Origin: Solwaraspora sp. WMMA2065
GTDB taxonomy: Bacteria > Actinomycetota > Actinomycetes > Mycobacteriales > Micromonosporaceae
Length of the DNA stretch: 64,000 nucleotides
Direction of reading: 5' to 3'
Assembly (NCBI RefSeq): GCF_030345075.1
Contig: NZ_CP128361.1
Span: 1,674,001 to 1,738,000, forward strand
Every line of letters begins with the position of its first letter. The first letter of the stretch is position 1. Below are positions 34,209-42,264 of this stretch, in pieces. The notes beneath the pieces were generated by a model. That model had not been told where the DNA came from, searched no databases, and worked only from the letters and a program-made list of their open reading frames with translations. A program made the translations under genes and the position numbers.

Positions 34209-34508
34209 GAACAGTGTGGCTCCGGCGGCCCCGAACGCCGCGCCCCTTGTCGACTCTTCGATCAGGATCCGCGGCCGCGAGCCGAGCCGCCAGGGTTAGG
34301 ACAAGCAGTTTGTTCGAGCCACTGTAGACTGGAAAGGCGTGGCGGCGCACCTCCCCCCTGGTGTCCAGCGAGGATCCAGCAGAGCACTCCGGACCGAACT
34401 GGCGGTCCGCCTCGAGATCAACCGGCGGTACAGTACCTCCCAGGACCGCGAAGAGTCGCCGTCCAACTGCATTGTGAAACCGGCACACTCCAAGAAAGGG
34501 ATGATGTG
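34209..34508. other. 300-base intergenic region before the subtilase
   Basis: The region is less GC-rich than its neighbours near 34290-34330 (TTAGGACAAGCAGTTTGTTC). It probably holds the divergent promoters, but no well-spaced -35/-10 pair could be fixed. No small gene or RNA is evident. Confidence 0.35.
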
Positions 34509-36206
34509 GTGAGCAGACGCTTCACCGCCGGCGCCGTCGCGACCGCGACCGCGCTGGCCCTGCTGGGCGCCGTACCGGCCAGACCGGCCGCCGCCGCCCC
34601 CGACGCCGCAGGTGACGTCACCGAGTACACGGTGGTCGCTGAGGCCGGCACCGGCGCCGCCGAGGCGATGGCGGCCATCGAGACTGCCGGCGGCACCGTC
34701 ACCGGCAGCACCGCCGACGTGGGCATGTACCAGGTCGTCACCGACGACGCCGAGTTCGCCGCCAAGGTCGCCGCCGCTCCCGCGCTGCTCGGCGCCGCAG
34801 AGAAGCGGGCCATCGGGTACGCGCCACGCCAGCGCTTCGACGCGGTGGAGCAGGAGCACCGCATCGCCGGCGCGGCATCCGCCGGGGCGGCCGGGCGGCG
34901 CGGCACCCGGATGGACCCGCTGGACGACAAGCTGTGGGGCCTGCCGATGATGCGGGCGGACAAGTCACGCCGGGTCGAGCCGGGCGACCGGCGGGTCACC
35001 GTCGGCATCCTGGACACCGGCGTCGACGGGCAGCACCCGGACCTCAAGCCCAACTTCAGCTACTCGCTGTCGCGCAACTTCGCCCCCGACATCCCCGACA
35101 TCGACGGCCCGTGTGAGGTGGAGTCCTGCCTGGACCCGGTCGATCGGGACGACAGCGGCCACGGCACCCACGTCGCCGGCACCATCGGCGCCGCCGCCAA
35201 CCGCTTCGGCCTGTCCGGCGTCGCCCCCAACGTCACGCTGGTGGCACTCAAGGGCGGCCAGGACTCCGGCTACTTCTTCCTCGACTCGGTGGTCAACGCC
35301 CTGGTCTACGCCGGTGACGCCGGCATCGACGTGGTCAACATGTCGTTCTACATCGACCCGTGGCTGTACAACTGCCTGGACAACCCGGCCGACTCCGCCG
35401 AGGAGCAGGCGTCGCAGCGAGCCACCATCGAGGCGGTCAACCGGGCACTGCGGTACGCGCACAAGCGGGGCGTCACCCTGGTCGGCTCGCTCGGCAACAA
35501 CCACGAGGACCTGGGCGACCCCCGCCCGGACTCGTCCAGCCCCAACTACGGCGGCACCCCCCGGCTGCGCACCATCGACAACGACACCTGCTGGGACCTG
35601 CCGGTCGAAGGCGCGCACGTGATCGGTGTGTCGGCGCTCGGCCCGTCAAAGGCCAAGGCGGACTACTCCAACTACGGCACTGAGGAGATCTCGGTCGCCG
35701 CGCCCGGTGGCTGGTTCCGCGACGGCTACGGCACGCCGACCCACCGGACCTACGACAACACCATCCTGTCGTCGTACCCGCTGCACGTGCTGCAGGAAGA
35801 GGGCGCGGTCGACGCCGACGGCAACATCGTGCCGGACGCCGAGTCGTACGTGTTCAAGGAGTGCACGTCGGCCGGGGTGTGCGGCTACTACACGTACCTG
35901 CAGGGCACCTCGATGGCGTCGCCGCACGTCTCCGGGGTGGCCGCGCTGATCGTCAGCCGGTACGGCAAGCGCGACGGCCACCGGGGCGGGCTGACCCTGG
36001 ACCCGGACAAGGTGGAACGGCACCTGTACCGGACCGCGGCCGACACGGCCTGCCCCGAGCCGCGCCTGGTCTCCTACGCCAATGAGGGCCGGTCCCCCGA
36101 ATGGGACGCCTACTGCGACGGCAGCACCAGCTTCAACGGCTTCTACGGCCACGGCATCGTCGACGCCTTCGCCGCGGTCACCCGGCCACTGCACCACCAC
36201 CACTGA
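34509..36206 (+). CDS. Secreted S8 family subtilisin-like serine protease
   Basis: About 565 residues. A signal peptide (residues 1-32, RRFTAGAVATATALALLG) is followed by an inhibitor-like prodomain (TEYTVVAEAGTGAAEAM). The catalytic domain has Asp in VGILDTGVDGQHPD (about 170), His in DSGHGTHVAGTIG (about 219), the oxyanion Asn in GSLGNNHED and Ser in GTSMASPHVSGVAAL (about 468). The GTG at 34509 (or 34506) follows GAAAGGG. The protein ends LHHHH, a natural histidine tail. It is likely an extracellular nutritional protease. Confidence 0.93.
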   Translation: MSRRFTAGAVATATALALLGAVPARPAAAAPDAAGDVTEYTVVAEAGTGAAEAMAAIETAGGTVTGSTADVGMYQVVTDDAEFAAKVAAAPALLGAAEKRAIGYAPRQRFDAVEQEHRIAGAASAGAAGRRGTRMDPLDDKLWGLPMMRADKSRRVEPGDRRVTVGILDTGVDGQHPDLKPNFSYSLSRNFAPDIPDIDGPCEVESCLDPVDRDDSGHGTHVAGTIGAAANRFGLSGVAPNVTLVALKGGQDSGYFFLDSVVNALVYAGDAGIDVVNMSFYIDPWLYNCLDNPADSAEEQASQRATIEAVNRALRYAHKRGVTLVGSLGNNHEDLGDPRPDSSSPNYGGTPRLRTIDNDTCWDLPVEGAHVIGVSALGPSKAKADYSNYGTEEISVAAPGGWFRDGYGTPTHRTYDNTILSSYPLHVLQEEGAVDADGNIVPDAESYVFKECTSAGVCGYYTYLQGTSMASPHVSGVAALIVSRYGKRDGHRGGLTLDPDKVERHLYRTAADTACPEPRLVSYANEGRSPEWDAYCDGSTSFNGFYGHGIVDAFAAVTRPLHHHH

Positions 36207-36239
36207 GGACACCGCCGGCCGGCGGCCGGGGTGGGCTGA

Positions 36240-38024
36240 TCACCGCCCATCCCGGTCGCCGGCCGAAGCCAAGCCGGCGCCGGCCGCCGCCAACCGGTCG
36301 GCCAGCGCCGGATGGGCCTGCCGCAGCCGACGCGCGGCGGACCGGTCGTCGAGCAACTGCCCCCACAGCACACCTCGAGCCTGGTCGAGCAACACGACGC
36401 CGGCACCCGGATCGCCGCCGTCCACCGCCACCGCCGCCGCGTCGGCGCCGAGCAGTTGCCAACGCGCCAGCGCGTCCTCCTGGCCGCTGCGGCTGCGCCC
36501 ACGCCAGCTCAGCCGGGGAGCTGGTCCAGAGCCAGCCGGTAGCCGTCGGCGGCGGCCAGCTCACCCCGCCCGGCATGCAGGCCGGCCAACTCCACGGCGG
36601 AGCTGACCAGCAGGTCGACCGGCGACGACGGGTCCTGTAGCACCTGCCGCCAGGCGGCCGATTCCGGGCCCACCCACGAGTCCGGGTCGAGGCCGCGCCG
36701 CTGCCGGTAACGGTCCCGCAGGGCCAGCGACAGGCCGTACCGCAGCCAGGCTGCCGACACGGCGGACGCGGCTTCCGACGGCATCCGCGCCAGCACCCGC
36801 GTTCCGCGCTCCCCCGCCTCGACCGCCCGGTCGAGGTCGGCGGCGTCACCGTCCTGGCGCCAGCGACGACGGTAGATGCTGACAAGGTTGTTCAACCAGA
36901 TGACCAGGTCGGCAGCTGCGCCGACATCGGCGGCCCGCACGGCGGCCTCGCCGAGCCCGACCGCTTCGTCGATGCGGCCGACCGACTTCAACCGCAGCGC
37001 GTGCATGGTTAGCGCCGCCGGCCGGTCCCGGTGCCAGTGCGGCAATTCGGCCAGCAGCCGGATGCTCACCTCCAGCGCGGTGTCCCGGGCATGCTCGTCA
37101 CGGAACGCATTCCACCGGTCGGCCGCGAGCGAACTCGCCCTGGTGCTGCTGCTGGCTGAGGTCGGTGACGGTGAGCGCGCCGTCGTGCAGCAGCAGATTG
37201 CCGTCGGGAGGGCCGCTGCAGGTTCTGGTCGCCGTGGCAGGCGAAGTGCGCCCAGCTGTGCCCGGGCAGCTGGTCGAGCACGACCTGTTCCCGGGCAACG
37301 TTGCGCAGCGGCGGCTGGCCGGGGGTGTGTGGCAGCCCGACGACCAGCATCCGGGGGTCGGTCGGACCGTCCCGGCGGGCCTCGACTGCTTCCCGCAGCA
37401 CCCGCAGCGTCGGCGTGTAGGAGGAGACCACCCGGTCGATGACCGTACGCGGGGGCGTGCCGGTCAACGGACCACCGGCGGCGCGGTGGTGGCCGGCGGC
37501 GTGCAGCGGCAGCAGCGCCAGCGGCCCGGTCGGGCACCACCATATCCGCGGCCACGACGTGCCGGCCGGTGGCGTGTCGGCCAGGCCGAGCGCGTCGAGC
37601 ACCGGCCCGGCCACGTCGTCCCAGAGCCATTCGAGCACGTCGCCGAGGGTATCGTCGTCGGCCAGCGCCGGCACGGTGTCGAACTCCCGGGCGGCGCGTT
37701 CGGCGACGCCGAGGCTGGTCAGGTAGGCGTCCGCCCGCTCGGCCACGGTCCGTGCGGTGAGCCGGGGCAGCTCGACCACCCGTACACCGGCGGGTTCGAC
37801 GATCAGCGCGTCGCACCGCCACCGGCTGACGTTGATCACCGCGGTCCGCTGCCGGTTGTCGGCAGCAAGGTGGACAACCGGGGCGGCAGCAGGAAGTCCT
37901 CGAAGCCGGGCAGTCTGCGGACCTGGGCGACGGTGTCGTCCCATTCCCGGGCCGCCGCCATCCGCCGGTCGACTTCGCGTGACACCGCCAGATCCGTCGG
38001 ACCCTCCTCGTCAGACTCTGCCAC
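36240..38024 (-). pseudogene. Frameshifted CHAT / TPR protein remnant with permuted domain order
   Basis: Coding similarity runs through three frames. ATG 38024 opens a segment with REVDRRMAAAREWDDTVAQV and PGFEDFLLPPRL; another frame continues with NVSRWRCDALIV, GPLALLPLHAAG and WAHFACHGDQNL, the CHAT protease core with its catalytic His. A third frame gives DGNLLLHDGALTVTDLS. The frame ending at 36509 then encodes TPR-like helices (TALEVSIRLLAELP, AADLVIWLNNLVSIY, LDRAVEAGERG), and a last frame to 36240 gives LLDQARGVLWGQLLDDRSA. In intact relatives the TPR and ARGVLWGQ parts come before CHAT; here they come after it, which suggests recombination between tandem copies as well as frameshifts. 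Confidence 0.75.
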
Positions 38025-38125
38025 ATTCCTGTCGGACAGACAGTTACGCCGTGACGGCGTTGTGTGCGGCGTCCTCAGGTGACACGATCAAGAAGCATCT
38101 ACTCAATCCGATCGAGGAGGTGGAC

Positions 38126-38215
38126 ATGCGGACGTTGCGGCACCTGGCAGCCCGACTGGTGGGCAAGAGGCGGATCAGCGTCCGGTACGACTGGTGGTAC
38201 TACCACCAGGCGTAG
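38126..38215 (+). CDS. Predicted RiPP precursor peptide A (29 aa) for the adjacent P450
   Basis: The peptide has a strong GAGGAGG site (38114-38120) and ATG 38126. It starts MRTLRHLAARL, continues with a basic stretch (residues 13-16) and RY at 20-21, and ends in the aromatic run DWWYYHQA. A second peptide after the P450 shares the first eleven residues exactly and has the same length. A basic leader plus aromatic tail next to one P450 is the pattern of P450-cyclised RiPPs (biarylitides, atropopeptides, cittilins). The likely core is residues 21-29; W24, Y26 and H27 are conserved in both copies and are candidate cross-link positions. Product and cleavage site are inferred. Confidence 0.75.
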   Translation: MRTLRHLAARLVGKRRISVRYDWWYYHQA

Positions 38216-38240
38216 AGCCCGTCGGACACCGGGAGCAAAG

Positions 38241-38266
38241 GCAGGACCTCGGCAGCGGGGTCCTGC
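38241..38266 (+). terminator. Hairpin between precursor A and the P450 gene (candidate attenuator)
   Basis: GCAGGACC (38241-38248) pairs with GGTCCTGC (38259-38266) around a 10-base loop. Placed between a precursor and its enzyme, it could lower P450 expression relative to the peptide, as in many RiPP operons. Confidence 0.55.
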
Positions 38267-38285
38267 ACGCGGTTAGGAGCCGCAG

Positions 38286-39593
38286 ATGGCACCACTGCAG
38301 CAGGGCGACCGACCACCGGGGCCGCGCGGGCACTGGCTCACCGGCAACACCCCGGCCTACGAGGCCGACCGGATCGGCTTCATCCAGCGCAATCATCGCG
38401 AGTACGGCGATGTGTTCACCTTCGACGAGCGCACCGTGTTCGTGATCGACCCGGAACTGGCCAACGATGTGCTCACCCGGCCGGGCAACGCGTTCCTGCC
38501 CGAGCTGGCCCCGTTCGACGCCCGGCCCGATCTCGACCGGGCCGCCGAGCGGGCCGAGGCCTGGATGCCGGCGCGTCGGGCCGCGTGGGCCGGTCTCGAC
38601 CGACAGGCCAGCGCCGCCTTCGACGGGCGTACCGTCGAGATCCTCGACGCGGCCCTCGACGCGGCCGCCGGCCGGGAGACCGACGTGCTGGCGATGATGC
38701 GACGGTACGCCGCCGCGACGATCGCCGATTACTGCTTTGGCGTGGACGCCACAGGGTTCCCGGAGCTGCTCGCCGAGGGCGTCGCCGCCACCGCGCCGTT
38801 CGAGACCGCGAAGTACGGGTTCGCGGCCTGGCTGCCGGTGCGCCGCAACCGTCGGTTCTTCCGCGCGCACCGCGCGTTCACCGACGCCCTGCTATCGGTG
38901 GTGCGACGCCGTCGGGCCGGCACGTCCAGCAAGGCCGGCACGTCCACACCGGACCTGCTGGACGTGCTGCTGGCCGCCCGGCCGGCCATGCCGGACCGGG
39001 CGGTCGTGTCGACGCTGCGCCCGGTCCTGCTCGGCGGACACGGCGTGCCGGCCGCCGCGCTGACCTCGCTGGTCTGGGAACTCGCCGGCCGACCGGAGCT
39101 TGTCGCCGCGCTGCGGGCGGAGGCGGGCGGGCCGGCCGGGTCCGGCGACCCGCCGCCGGCGGCCCGGCTACCGCTGGCCGAGGCCGTGGTCAACGAGGCG
39201 CTGCGGCTGTATCCGCCGGCGTGGCTGATGACGCGGACCGCCCGTACGACCACCGGGTTGGGTCCGTGGACGCTGCGGCCCGGCGACGAGGTGCTGATCG
39301 GCGCCTACCTCATCCACCGGGATCCACGGTGGTGGCAGCGGCCCGACGAGTTCGACCCCGGCCGGTGGGCGGCCGGTCGGCCGGCACCGGGGGCGGCGTT
39401 CCTGCCCTTCGGCGCCGGGCCCCGGGTCTGCATCGGTACGGCGTTGACCATGCGCCAGCTCACCCTCACCGTCTCCCGGCTGGCCCAGCGCGGTTCGGTG
39501 GAGTCGTCGAACGCCGCCGCCATCCGGCTGCGGTTCGCCGGCCGGCTCGCACCGGCCGGCCTGCTGGCGCGTTTTGTCGACGGAAAGTCGTGA
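38286..39593 (+). CDS. Cytochrome P450, predicted RiPP-crosslinking enzyme
   Basis: The protein has 435 residues; ATG 38286 follows AGGAG. The heme loop FGAGPRVCIG gives the Cys ligand near 381, the ExxR pair is EALR near 304, and EFDPGRW precedes the heme loop. The I-helix reads LLGGHGVPAAALTSLVWELAG, without the usual acidic-Thr pair of monooxygenases (AGxxT with D/E), which suits an oxidative coupling enzyme rather than a hydroxylase. It lies between two paralogous precursor genes on the same strand and no ferredoxin is adjacent. P450 identity is firm; the substrate assignment is from gene context. Confidence 0.93.
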   Translation: MAPLQQGDRPPGPRGHWLTGNTPAYEADRIGFIQRNHREYGDVFTFDERTVFVIDPELANDVLTRPGNAFLPELAPFDARPDLDRAAERAEAWMPARRAAWAGLDRQASAAFDGRTVEILDAALDAAAGRETDVLAMMRRYAAATIADYCFGVDATGFPELLAEGVAATAPFETAKYGFAAWLPVRRNRRFFRAHRAFTDALLSVVRRRRAGTSSKAGTSTPDLLDVLLAARPAMPDRAVVSTLRPVLLGGHGVPAAALTSLVWELAGRPELVAALRAEAGGPAGSGDPPPAARLPLAEAVVNEALRLYPPAWLMTRTARTTTGLGPWTLRPGDEVLIGAYLIHRDPRWWQRPDEFDPGRWAAGRPAPGAAFLPFGAGPRVCIGTALTMRQLTLTVSRLAQRGSVESSNAAAIRLRFAGRLAPAGLLARFVDGKS

Positions 39594-39671
39594 TCACATT
39601 CCGTTGCGTACATAGATCCGGTGTGCAAAGGTCGTAAGAATCACTCACCTCGATTGAGCGAGGAGGTAGCC

Positions 39672-39761
39672 ATGCGGACACTGCGCCACCTGGCCGCCCG
39701 ACTGGCCGGCAGGAAGCGGGTCAGCGGCCGGTACATGTACTGGCCCTACCACTACGAGTAA
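39672..39761 (+). CDS. Predicted RiPP precursor peptide B (29 aa)
   Basis: AGGAGG at 39661-39666 precedes ATG 39672. Like peptide A it begins MRTLRHLAARL, then G13, R16, S18 and RY at 20-21; the tail is MYWPYHYE. Y21, W24, Y26 and H27 are shared with A, while positions 22, 23, 25, 28 and 29 differ. Synonymous differences along the conserved leader (for example TTG/CTG, GCA/GCC) show an older duplication kept by protein-level selection. The ACTCA...CGAT stretch before the ribosome site is also shared. One P450 probably acts on both peptides. A terminator follows. Confidence 0.75.
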   Translation: MRTLRHLAARLAGRKRVSGRYMYWPYHYE

Positions 39762-39790
39762 ACCGACCCGGCGGACGACGTCGACGACTG

Positions 39791-39846
39791 CAGGACAGGG
39801 TCCCGGGGCCCCGCCGATCGGCCGGGCCCCGGGACCCTCCTGTCTG
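39791..39846. terminator. Strong terminator ending the P450-RiPP locus
   Basis: The stem GGTCCCGGGGCCC / GGGCCCCGGGACC extends outward through a bulged AGGACAG / CTGTC-type pairing. It begins 30 bases after precursor B. Confidence 0.8.
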
Positions 39847-39864
39847 ACCGCCCGGACCGGTGGT

Positions 39865-40043
39865 TCAGCCGCTGGCCAGCTGATTGTGCAGGCGGCACCG
39901 TTGATGGCGCTGGAGCCGGTGTTGGTGATCCGGAAGTCGACCGCCTGCTGCGGCAACGAGTACGGCACCAGGGTGTCGGTTCCGCCCGGGCTGCTACCGA
40001 AGTTGGTCACCTGGACCATCGACGTCCGGGTGGTAACCGGCAA
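39865..40043 (-). pseudogene. Fragment of an unidentified secreted-type protein
   Basis: The minus strand encodes VQVTNFGSSPGG, LVPYSLPQQAVDFRITNTG and SSAINGAACTISWP, which read like part of a real beta-rich protein rather than a chance frame. The frame then runs into the terminator and antisense of peptide B, so only a fragment survives. No family is assigned. Confidence 0.3.
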
Positions 40044-40119
40044 CCCAGGTCACCTGCGCAAATCGGAATCACGCCGTCTACAGTCGGTACCGCTGCCCCC
40101 GAGCCACGCCGGAGCGCTC

Positions 40120-40759
40120 TTGACGAGCCTGTTCAGCATCGAGGAGATCTATCCGGAGGAGGCGGGCCGGCCGGTGCGGCTGCCCCGACGGCAGACCGGC
40201 AACTCGCCGCAGTGCCTCGCGGTGACCCTGCTGGCCGACTACACCCTGCGGACCCGCGCCTGGCTGCCGTCGGCCGCCATCGTCGCGCTACTCGTCGAAT
40301 CCGGCATCACCCCCGCCGGGCCCGGACCGCCATCAGCCGGCTCGCCCGCAATGAGGTGCTCGAGGGCAGTCGACGCGGTCGGCACAGCTCGTACCGGCTC
40401 GCCCACGCCGCCGCCAGCCTGGCGATCGGCGGACACTGGATCCTCACCGCCACCGCGACGGCCCGGCCGTGGGACGGCCAGTGGGCCCTGGTCGCGTTCA
40501 CCTTGCCGCAGGAGCACAGCGCGCAACGGCGGGCGCTGCGCGGCCAGCTCCGGTGGCTGGGGTTCGCGCCGCTGCACGACCCGAAGTGATGGACACCTTC
40601 CGGCGGTTCCCCACCCTCGATCCACAGCTGCCGGTCGAGCTGCTGCCGGCCAACTGGCTACGGGATCCCGCCCGGGAGGTCTTCGCCGCCGTCTACGACA
40701 AGTCTCGCCGACGTCGCCCAACGACATGTCCGGGCAGTCGTCACCCGCTCCGCCGGTGA
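40120..40759 (+). pseudogene. PaaX family regulator pseudogene
   Basis: Starting from TTG 40120 (GGAG upstream), the first frame encodes SIEEIYPEEAGRPVRLPRR and ADYTLRTRAWLPSAAIVALL. A frameshift near 40310 moves to another frame with ARTAISRLARNEVLEGSRRG, SSYRLAHAAASLA, ARPWDGQWALVAFTLPQ and LRGQLRWLGFAPL, the N-terminal HTH and core of PaaX. Then a large internal part is missing and the tail continues as MDTFRRFPTLDPQLPVELLP and DPAREVFAAVYD. PaaX proteins usually repress phenylacetate or related pathways; this copy cannot give a complete protein. Confidence 0.75.
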
Positions 40760-40808
40760 CGCGGCCCCAGACGACGCAAGCCGGGTCGGCGACCCGTACC
40801 GTCGGACG

Positions 40809-41930
40809 GTGACCACGACCGGGCCGCAGCGCCCCGACGTCCGCGTGGTCGCCGTCGGCGTCGGCGCCTACCAGGCCGGCGACGGCTGGACCCTGACCGG
40901 GCCGGTCGACGACGCCGTCCGGATCGCACGGTTCTTCGTCGCCCACGGCGTACCCACCGGAAACGTGGACCTGCTCACCGACCCGGCACCCCCGGCCGAC
41001 GACCTGCCGGCTGGGGTACGGCGGCGACCCGCCGACCGCGCCACCGTCCGCCAACTGCTGCTGCGCGAGCTGCCTGCCAGCTCCGCGCGGGAACTGTACG
41101 TCTACTGGGGCGGCCACGGCTTCGTCGACCCGCGTCGGCGACGCCGGCTGTACTACGCCGACGCCACCGACGCCGACGCCGTCAACCTCGACCTGGACTC
41201 GCTGCTGGCGACGTACGCCTCGGACCTCGTCGCGGTGCTGAACCGGCAGCTGTGGCTGGTCGATGTCTGCCAGACGCACGGCCCGGCCCGGCCGCGCCGG
41301 ATCGACGGGCACGAGACCTTCCCGAGCGGCGACCCGGTCGCCGGACGCAGCCAGGACGTGCTGTTCGCCGCCGCCGTCGGTCAGCCCGCCGCCAACCTGG
41401 ACCGGCAGCGGACCGGACTGTTCAGCCGGGAGCTGCTGCGGTTGATGGACGCCGACGGCCTCACGGCGCTGGCCGACCCGCAACGGCTCGCGGAGCGGCT
41501 GCGGGCCCGGTTCACCACGCTACGGGCCGACGGTCTGACCGGGCAGACCCCCACCTACCTGTGGTACCGCGACGCGTCCGGCGACGAAGGTCTGCTGCTG
41601 GCGGCGGACCCGGGCGGGTCGCGCAAGCCCGTCGAGAGGCCGGTGCGGCCGTCGACGGCGGCGATCGGCGCGGTGGTGGACGCGCTGTTGGATATCGCGG
41701 AGTTCCGCCGGCCGAACGACCGCGAGGAAATTCTGTCTCTGCTGCCCCCGTCGGTGTACGCCTCGATCCGGCGCAACCCGGCGACCCGGATCGACGCCGT
41801 CAGCACCGTCCGAGGCTGCCTGCACCACGCCACCGGACTGTCCGAACTCGTCGCCGCCGTACGCTTCTTCACCAGCGACGACGCTGCCGTCGACCACCTC
41901 GCCGAGACGGTCCGGCGGCTCGCCGGGTAG
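40809..41930 (+). CDS. Caspase-like protease with C-terminal effector-associated domain 2 (EAD2)
   Basis: The protein has 373 residues. The caspase fold is indicated by VRVVAVGVGAYQ at the start, the catalytic His in YVYWGGHGFVD (about 103) and the Cys in QLWLVDVCQTH (about 154). The last 85 residues match EAD2: AIGAVVDALLDIAEF, EILSLLPPSVYASI and GLSELVAAVRFF. EAD domains pair with like domains on NTPase/VMAP partners to recruit an effector, as described for bacterial conflict systems. The VMAP-type gene at 48194-49804 carries a similar N-terminal module. GTG 40809 has a weak ribosome site. The protein is presumably held inactive until a threat is sensed. Confidence 0.85.
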   Translation: MTTTGPQRPDVRVVAVGVGAYQAGDGWTLTGPVDDAVRIARFFVAHGVPTGNVDLLTDPAPPADDLPAGVRRRPADRATVRQLLLRELPASSARELYVYWGGHGFVDPRRRRRLYYADATDADAVNLDLDSLLATYASDLVAVLNRQLWLVDVCQTHGPARPRRIDGHETFPSGDPVAGRSQDVLFAAAVGQPAANLDRQRTGLFSRELLRLMDADGLTALADPQRLAERLRARFTTLRADGLTGQTPTYLWYRDASGDEGLLLAADPGGSRKPVERPVRPSTAAIGAVVDALLDIAEFRRPNDREEILSLLPPSVYASIRRNPATRIDAVSTVRGCLHHATGLSELVAAVRFFTSDDAAVDHLAETVRRLAG

Positions 41931-42045
41931 CTACCGCCGGTCGACGTCGGCGCTGTGACGCATGCGCCCCGGCGCTTCCGTTGCCGTGCGGGGATAAGCG
42001 ATGATGAGGACATCGACCGTCACCTTTCGTGAAGGGCTACCGCTG

Positions 42046-42264
42046 ATGGACAGCACCCCGGCCGGTATCGAGTCCGAGATGCTCGATCTGTCGACGGTGG
42101 ACGTGGCGACGCTGCGCGGCGTCGACGACTCCGACATGACCGCCGCGATGGTCCGGGTACGGCAGCGGATCGCCGACGCCGAGGGCAGCATCAGCGGCTA
42201 CAGCGGATCGTTCGCCAGTCGGGCCACCGGAGCCGACCCCCTGGCGGAAGACCGGATCGGTTGA
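42046..42264 (+). CDS. FxSxx-like RiPP precursor peptide (72 aa)
   Basis: ATG 42046 follows GAAGGG; earlier ATGs at 42001 and 42004 are possible. The middle resembles FxsA-type leaders (LDLSTVDVATLRGVDDSDM). It is followed by a Gly/Ser/aromatic segment SISGYSGSFASR (residues 48-59, with F56-A57-S58 as an internal FxS) and an acidic tail. Its stop overlaps the TTG start of the HExxH protein gene, tying precursor to modifying enzyme. In the FxsA family the motif is at the extreme C-terminus; here it is internal, so this is a variant. Modification is probably beta-hydroxylation in the Ser/aromatic segment. Confidence 0.7.
   Translation: MDSTPAGIESEMLDLSTVDVATLRGVDDSDMTAAMVRVRQRIADAEGSISGYSGSFASRATGADPLAEDRIG

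Noticed and set aside
36189-36203. C-terminal LHHHH of the subtilase looks like an engineered His tag
   Set aside because: Only four His, with natural genomic context on both sides; chance or metal-binding tail.
39645-40043. 132-codon minus-strand gene across precursor B
   Set aside because: The frame runs antisense through the terminator and the precursor; only the part beyond 39865 looks like former coding DNA.
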